The notes under the pieces are model-generated. The model worked only from the letters and a program-made list of their open reading frames with translations. It was not told the DNA's origin and made no database searches. Shown here one piece after another: positions 6,133 through 9,843 of a stretch of 9,843 nucleotides of DNA; the stretch's first letter is position 1; the number at the start of each line of letters is the position of its first letter. The stretch comes from Parvibaculum sp. Lineage in GTDB: Bacteria; Pseudomonadota; Alphaproteobacteria; Parvibaculales; Parvibaculaceae. The position numbers and the translations under genes are program-made. The DNA lies in contig JAGUWA010000239.1 of NCBI GenBank assembly GCA_020062605.1, positions 1 through 9,843 on the forward strand. The letters run 5' to 3'.

Positions 6133-6744
6133 ATGAGCGAGAAGACGAAAATCCTGGTCCTCTACCACAGCTCCTACGGCCACATCGAAACCCTGGCGAA
6201 AGCCGTCTCGGAAGGCGCGGCGGCGGCCGAGAACGTGGAAGTAACCGTGAAACGCGTGCCGGAGACGATGCCGGAAGACCTGATGACCCAGGCGGGCATG
6301 AAAACCGATCAGCAGGCGCCCGTCGTCGCCCCCCATGAACTCGCCGAATACGACGCGGTGATCTTCGGCACGCCGACGCGCTTCGGCAACATGTCGGGTC
6401 AGATGCGGATATTCCTCGACCAGACGGGCGGCCTCTGGGCGAAGGGCGCGCTCGCCGGCAAGGTCGGCTCCGTCTTCACCTCGACCGGCACCGGCGCGGG
6501 CAACGAGACGACCATCACGTCCTTCCACTCGACGCTCCTCCACCACGGCATGGTGATCGTCGGCCTGCCCTATTCGGTCGGTACGGAACTCTTCGACATC
6601 TCGGAAGTGCGCGGCGGCTCGCCCTATGGCGCCTCGACGCTCGCGGGCGGCGACGGCAGCCGCCAGCCCACCGAAAAGGAACTGAGCCTCGCCCGCAAGC
6701 AGGGCGCGCATGTCGCCGCCATCGCGGCAAAGCTCACTGCCTAG
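6133..6744 (+). CDS. wrbA: NAD(P)H:quinone oxidoreductase, WrbA family
   Basis: This 203-residue cytoplasmic flavodoxin-like enzyme reduces quinones by two electrons using NAD(P)H and FMN, avoiding semiquinone radicals. FMN-binding segments are plain: SSYGHIETLA at 13-22 (phosphate loop), PTRFGNMSGQ at 81-90, STGTGAGNETT at 117-127 and GGSPYGAST at 161-169. The length is normal for WrbA. A strong AAGGAGG site (6121-6127) lies 5 bases before the ATG, the best ribosome site in the window. The pirin gene follows after 30 bases, so the two are very likely co-transcribed. The divergent LysR gene probably regulates it. The family call is secure; the physiological substrate is inferred. Confidence 0.95.
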   Translation: MSEKTKILVLYHSSYGHIETLAKAVSEGAAAAENVEVTVKRVPETMPEDLMTQAGMKTDQQAPVVAPHELAEYDAVIFGTPTRFGNMSGQMRIFLDQTGGLWAKGALAGKVGSVFTSTGTGAGNETTITSFHSTLLHHGMVIVGLPYSVGTELFDISEVRGGSPYGASTLAGGDGSRQPTEKELSLARKQGAHVAAIAAKLTA

Positions 6745-6774
6745 GCAGCAGGCAAGGACGAAAGGACAAACCCC

Positions 6775-7485
6775 GTGATCGAGATTCGCGATTTCGACAG
6801 CCTCGGCCACGCCGAGCACGGCTGGCTCACCGCGAAGCATCACTTCTCCTTCGCGGGGTATCACGATCCGGCCCGCATGGGCTGGGGCAAGTTGCGCGTC
6901 TGGAACGACGACCTGATCCAGGCGAAGACGGGCTTCCCGCCCCATCCCCATCGCGACATGGAAATCATCACCTATGTGCGCGAAGGCGCGATCACGCATC
7001 GCGACCACCTGAACAATGAAGGCCGCACCGTCGCGGGCGACGTTCAGGTCATGTCGGCGGGCCGCGGCATCCGGCATGAGGAATGGAACATCGAGGACGA
7101 GGACACCCGAATCTTCCAGATCTGGATCGAGCCGAACCGGCAGGGCGTGACGCCGCGCTGGGAAACGGCCTCCTTCCCGAAGGAGGGTCGCAAGGGCAGG
7201 CTCGTGCCGCTTGCGAGCGGCAAGGCGGATGCGCCCGCCGAGGCGCTCTGGATTGCGCAGGATGCCGAAGTTCTCGGCGCCTCGCTGGACGCGGGCGTAG
7301 AAGTGACCCATCTCATCGGTGAAGGCCGCCTCGCTTATCTCGTCCCGGCAAAGGGCCGCGTCGAGGTGAACGGCATCGAGATTTCCGAGCGCTCCGGCGC
7401 CGCGATCCGCGACGTGGAAAAGCTCGCGATCCGCGCCCTCGAAGATGCCGAGATCGTGCTGGTCGACCTGCCGCCGGAAGAGTGA
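6775..7485 (+). CDS. Pirin family protein (quercetinase-like cupin, YhhW type)
   Basis: This 236-residue bicupin has the metal-binding motif of pirins: His57 and His59 (PPHPHRDMEI), His101 and Glu103 (GIRHEEWN). These are the same positions as in E. coli YhhW, which opens the ring of the flavonol quercetin with oxygen. The conserved GDVQVMSAGRGI stretch precedes the second pair. The C-terminal cupin half (from about 140) lacks an obvious metal site, as is usual. The start is a GTG at 6775, with AAAGGA (6761-6766) 8 bases upstream; no ATG fits better. The gene follows wrbA by 30 bases in the same direction. Together with the quinone reductase this suggests a role with aromatic or quinone compounds, though pirins also act as regulators in other organisms. 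Confidence 0.93.
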   Translation: MIEIRDFDSLGHAEHGWLTAKHHFSFAGYHDPARMGWGKLRVWNDDLIQAKTGFPPHPHRDMEIITYVREGAITHRDHLNNEGRTVAGDVQVMSAGRGIRHEEWNIEDEDTRIFQIWIEPNRQGVTPRWETASFPKEGRKGRLVPLASGKADAPAEALWIAQDAEVLGASLDAGVEVTHLIGEGRLAYLVPAKGRVEVNGIEISERSGAAIRDVEKLAIRALEDAEIVLVDLPPEE

Positions 7486-7502
7486 AGAGAGAAACGTCGC
7501 CC

Positions 7503-7556
7503 CTTCACCTCCCCCTCGCGGGAGACATCGAGGCTTCTTCACCTCCCCCTCGCGGG
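7503..7556 (+). repeat. Short direct repeat, period 34
   Basis: A 20-base C-rich unit at 7503-7522 recurs exactly at 7537-7556. The second copy forms the left hairpin arm of the palindromic element that follows. The first copy lacks the full closing arm (it continues GAGAC rather than GGAGG), so it looks like a partial duplication of the element's end. Confidence 0.85.
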
Positions 7557-7693
7557 GAGGTCGAAAAATCCGCAGGATTTTTCGGGTGGGGGTGCAGCGG
7601 CAGACCGTTGCGATGCATACGCCGCAACGTCTTTTACCCCCACCCGGGAAATCCGCCCAGGCGAATTTCCCGGCCTCCCCACAAGGGGGAGGC
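7542..7693. repeat. Palindromic intergenic repeat element (about 150 bp)
   Basis: The element is a nested palindrome. Outer hairpins CCTCCCC/GGGGAGG lie at 7542-7560 and 7674-7692. Inside them are a perfect 10-bp stem CGAAAAATCC/GGATTTTTCG (7562-7584) and a stem with one mismatch, CGGGAAAT..ATTTCCCG (7645-7672). Next inward is an 11-bp inverted repeat CGGGTGGGGGT (7583-7593) / ACCCCCACCCG (7636-7646). The centre has a further stem CGTTGCG/CGCAACG (7606-7629). It carries no coding sequence and lies between the pirin and transferase genes. C-rich intergenic palindromes of this look are common in alphaproteobacterial genomes, so this is likely one copy of a dispersed, MITE- or REP-like family. 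Mobility is not shown here: I see no target-site duplication. Confidence 0.85.
7602..7635 (+). terminator. Possible weak terminator at the centre of the palindrome
   Basis: The central stem AGAC(C)GTTGCG / CGCAACGTCT, about 10 bp with one bulged C, is followed by a short run TTTT. This could slow or end transcription from pirin into the transferase gene. The T-run is short and competing hairpins exist, so it may only attenuate. Confidence 0.4.
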
Positions 7694-7726
7694 ACATAGA
7701 AGCGATACAACGACGGAGAACGGAAA

Positions 7727-8722
7727 ATGGGACTCCTCGTCGACGGAAAATGGACCGACAAATGGTACGACACCAGCTCGACCGGCGGCGCATTCAAGCG
7801 GCAGGAATCCGCCTTCCGCAACTGGGTAACGAAAGACGGCGCGCCCGGGCCTTCCGGCGAAGGCGGCTTCGAAGCGGAAGCCGGGCGCTACCATCTCTAC
7901 GTTTCGCTCGCCTGCCCCTGGGCGCACAGGACGCTCATCTTCCGCAAGCTCAAGGGCCTCGAGGACAAGATTTCCCTCTCCGTGGTCGATCCCCTGATGC
8001 TGGAGGAAGGCTGGACCATGCGCGATGCGGGCGAAGACGGCGCGACTGTGGCCGATTTCGTCAACCGCAAGACGCGTCTCTACGAGGTCTACCTCCTCGC
8101 CGACCCGAACTACACCGGACGCGCGACCGTTCCCGTTCTCTGGGACAGGAAGCGCAACACCATCGTCTCGAACGAATCCGCCGAGATCATCCGCATGCTG
8201 AACACGGCCTTCGACGGGATTGAAGGGGTGAACGCCGAACTCGACCTTTATCCGGAAGAATTGCGCAACGAGATCGACGCCATCAATGCCAGCGTCTACG
8301 AGCGGGTGAACAACGGCGTCTACAAGGCCGGCTTCGCCACCGAGCAGCAGGTCTATCAGCGCGAGGTGATGGCCCTCTTCGAGGAACTCGACCGGCTGGA
8401 GGATATCCTCTCACGCCGTCCTTATCTCGCAGGCTCCCGCATCACCGAAGCCGACTGGCGTCTTTTCACGACGCTCATCCGTTTCGACGTCGTCTATCAC
8501 GGGCACTTCAAGTGCAACCTGCGCCGGATCGTCGACTACCCGAACCTCTGGAACTATCTGCGGGCGCTCTACCAGGTGCCGGGCATTTCGCAGACCGTGA
8601 ATTTCGGCCACATCAAGCGCCACTACTACGGCAGCCACAAGACCATCAACCCGAACGGCATCGTGCCCGCCGGTCCGCTTCTCGATTTCGAGGCGCCGCA
8701 CGACCGCGCGCGGTTCGGCTGA
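7727..8722 (+). CDS. yqjG: Glutathionyl-hydroquinone reductase (xi-class GST, YqjG/ECM4 family)
   Basis: This 331-residue enzyme removes glutathione from glutathionyl-hydroquinones, a repair step in quinone detoxification. The catalytic Cys63 lies in ACPWAHR, exactly the position known in E. coli YqjG. The thioredoxin-like half also shows TVPVLWD (134-140, with the cis-proline) and NESAEI (149-154, glutathione contact). The xi-class signature YERVNNGVYKAGFATEQQ lies at 191-208 in the helical half, and the long C-terminal part with GHIKRHYYGSH is typical. The length matches the family. GGAG at 7715-7718 lies 8 bases before the ATG. It follows the pirin gene by 241 bases with the palindromic repeat in between, so it may be part of the same transcript, attenuated, or have its own promoter. 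The family call is secure. Confidence 0.95.
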   Translation: MGLLVDGKWTDKWYDTSSTGGAFKRQESAFRNWVTKDGAPGPSGEGGFEAEAGRYHLYVSLACPWAHRTLIFRKLKGLEDKISLSVVDPLMLEEGWTMRDAGEDGATVADFVNRKTRLYEVYLLADPNYTGRATVPVLWDRKRNTIVSNESAEIIRMLNTAFDGIEGVNAELDLYPEELRNEIDAINASVYERVNNGVYKAGFATEQQVYQREVMALFEELDRLEDILSRRPYLAGSRITEADWRLFTTLIRFDVVYHGHFKCNLRRIVDYPNLWNYLRALYQVPGISQTVNFGHIKRHYYGSHKTINPNGIVPAGPLLDFEAPHDRARFG

Positions 8723-8725
8723 GCA

Positions 8726-9094
8726 TCATTCGAGCGCCTGCGCCCGCATCTTCTGCACCCGCGCCACGGCAAAGCCCTCGTTGCGTTTCTCGTCGTAGCG
8801 CATGCCGCGCGGCAGCGCGAGGTGATAGGCCCGGAGCGCCGGATCGTCGCTCTGGCGCATCACGCGGTCGAGATCGAGGAACACGCAGGCCGTCTGCCGG
8901 TGGTTCGAGCGCGCGAGATCGTCGCAGTGCCGCACGGAGTTCCGGAGCGCCCTCACCTGCTCCCGGTCGAGCTGGACGAGCGCCTCCTTCTCCGCCGGCA
9001 GCACCTGCCAGTCGACCTCGTCCTGCGCCTGCACCGGTGCGGCCGCGAGCCCGATGAACAAGACGGCGGTCCCGGCGAACAATATCTTCCTCAT
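8726..9094 (-). CDS. Small secreted protein of unknown function
   Basis: I do not recognise this 122-residue protein. Residues 1-23 form a clear Sec signal peptide: positive MRK, a hydrophobic core FAGTAVLFIGLAAA and likely cleavage after VQA. There is no lipobox. The mature part (about 99 residues) is charged, Arg- and Asp-rich and probably helical, with two cysteines (Cys57 and Cys70) that could form a periplasmic disulphide. A strong AGGAGG site at 9100-9105, 5 bases before the ATG, supports this start and the reality of the gene. Its stop lies three bases from the stop of the convergent transferase gene, with no terminator between. The NUDIX gene lies 93 bases upstream on the same strand. 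No function can be assigned. Confidence 0.8.
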   Translation of the reverse strand: MRKILFAGTAVLFIGLAAAPVQAQDEVDWQVLPAEKEALVQLDREQVRALRNSVRHCDDLARSNHRQTACVFLDLDRVMRQSDDPALRAYHLALPRGMRYDEKRNEGFAVARVQKMRAQALE

Positions 9095-9187
9095 GGCGTC
9101 CTCCTGCCGTTTCTCTCTGCCTTCACGTAAGACCGCAGATGGGCCGGAAATGTGGCAGGACGCATTTCGGAAATAAAACCGCGATTT

Positions 9188-9664
9188 CTACCAGAGCTCG
9201 TCCGGCGCGCGCCCTTCCGTCACTTCCGCGATCCGCCGCGCCGTCGAGGGCGAAATGCCCGTGGGCAAGGCCTGCGGCGGAAAAAAGCCGCTCTCGGCGA
9301 TTTCGGGCGAGCGCCGGGGCGCGTGTTCGTAAGCCCCGTGCCCCACCACATAAAGCGCCACATGGTCGGATTTGAACTCGCGGAAATTGGCGTAGAGCCC
9401 CATGAGCCGCGCCTCGCCGGTCAGCGTGACGCCCACTTCCTCTTCCAGTTCCCGCTTCAGCGAGGTCAGCATCGTCTCGCCCCGCTCGACGCCGCCGCCC
9501 GGCAGGTACCAGCCCGGAATATAGGTATGCCGGACGAGGAGCACATGGCCCCTCTCGTCGAACACGAGCCCGCGCACGCCCGCCGTCAGCGGCCGCCTGA
9601 GCCGCCAGTAGAGGCGGAGCACGGGCCTTGCGACGGTCCAGATGAGCGCGCGGGGATGAGCCAT
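9188..9664 (-). CDS. NUDIX hydrolase
   Basis: This 158-residue cytoplasmic enzyme probably hydrolyses a nucleoside diphosphate linked to another moiety, or a damaged nucleotide; the substrate is unknown. The NUDIX box is complete at residues 57-79: GGVERGE, then REL-EEEVGV matching G-x5-E-x7-R-E-U-x-E-E-x-G-U, with the catalytic glutamates in the REL-EEE stretch. The preceding WYLPGGG is also typical. The first 27 residues are rich in Trp, Leu and Arg (RPVLRLYWRLRRPL), an unusual amphipathic lead before the fold. The ATG at 9664 is preceded by TAGGAA about 8 bases upstream. It stands alone; the small secreted protein gene follows after 93 bases. Confidence 0.92.
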   Translation of the reverse strand: MAHPRALIWTVARPVLRLYWRLRRPLTAGVRGLVFDERGHVLLVRHTYIPGWYLPGGGVERGETMLTSLKRELEEEVGVTLTGEARLMGLYANFREFKSDHVALYVVGHGAYEHAPRRSPEIAESGFFPPQALPTGISPSTARRIAEVTEGRAPDELW

Positions 9665-9798
9665 GGGCGAATTCCTACCATGAAGATGAAGGCCCCGGCA
9701 GGACCGCCTTTAGGCCTCGTCAACTTTCTCCGCGATAGTCTGGCCCCGGGCCGGTCTCTTCGCGACACCGGCAATGAGTGGGGCTTGGGCAGAATACA

Positions 9799-9843
9799 AT
9801 GGGCATTCTCTCCCGTTTGCGGGGCAGGCGCAGCATCGCGCCG
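9799..9843 (+). CDS. Possible 5' end of a truncated CDS
   Basis: An ATG at 9799 opens a frame that is still open at the window end (15 codons, starting MGILSRLRGRRS, then IAP). The basic, Arg-rich start could begin a protein, but only weak G-rich bases stand upstream as a ribosome site. Another frame, from 9680, is also open to the end and reads like non-coding sequence. The rest of 9665-9798 shows no gene and must contain the NUDIX promoter. Only the next part of the chromosome can decide. Confidence 0.3.
   Translation, partial: MGILSRLRGRRSIAP

Noticed and set aside
7501..7693. CRISPR-like array, from the repeated C-rich units
   Set aside because: Only two direct copies exist with a 14-base spacing, and both belong to one palindromic element; there is no regular repeat-spacer pattern and no cas gene.
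6091..7821. A 576-codon open frame on the - strand opposite wrbA and the pirin
   Set aside because: It is the mirror of two clearly recognisable + strand genes. Its product is Arg/Ala/His-rich without domains and runs through the palindromic repeat, as expected from the codon bias of GC-rich genes.

Overview
The window is GC-rich (hand counts of single 60-base lines give about 63-65% in most genes) and densely packed. Its gene content suggests an alphaproteobacterium, probably of the Hyphomicrobiales; a Parvibaculum-like genome is a guess from protein style and cannot be confirmed from sequence alone. There are no rRNA, tRNA, CRISPR or insertion-sequence genes.

Region 1 (1-2531, + strand) is a complete three-gene zinc-type ABC importer: ATPase, membrane permease and periplasmic binding protein, in the order and with the ligand set of AztABC. 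The window starts exactly at the ATPase ATG, so its promoter lies outside. A GNAT acetyltransferase (2528-3034, - strand) meets the binding-protein gene tail to tail, and the two stop codons share one CTAG.

Region 2 (3035-4342) has a 345-base gap with three small hairpins but no convincing gene. It is followed by a stand-alone short-chain dehydrogenase resembling the 3-hydroxyacyl-CoA dehydrogenase domain of peroxisomal multifunctional enzyme type 2, closed by a strong bidirectional terminator.

Region 3 (4368-5089, - strand) is a type II toxin-antitoxin pair of HigBA-like order (RelE-family toxin first, XRE antitoxin second). It has a perfect operator palindrome between a likely -35 and -10, and lower GC (52-57% by hand count) than its surroundings, so it is probably acquired.

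Region 4 (5098-8722) is the functional centre. A LysR regulator is transcribed divergently from wrbA (NAD(P)H:quinone oxidoreductase), a pirin (quercetinase-like cupin) and a xi-class glutathione transferase (glutathionyl-hydroquinone reductase). All three enzymes act on quinones or aromatic redox compounds, so this looks like a LysR-controlled quinone-stress locus. A roughly 150-bp palindromic intergenic repeat separates the pirin from the transferase and may attenuate or terminate transcription.

Region 5 (8726-9843) has a small secreted protein of unknown function and a NUDIX hydrolase, both on the - strand, then a gene-poor end with one possible truncated CDS.
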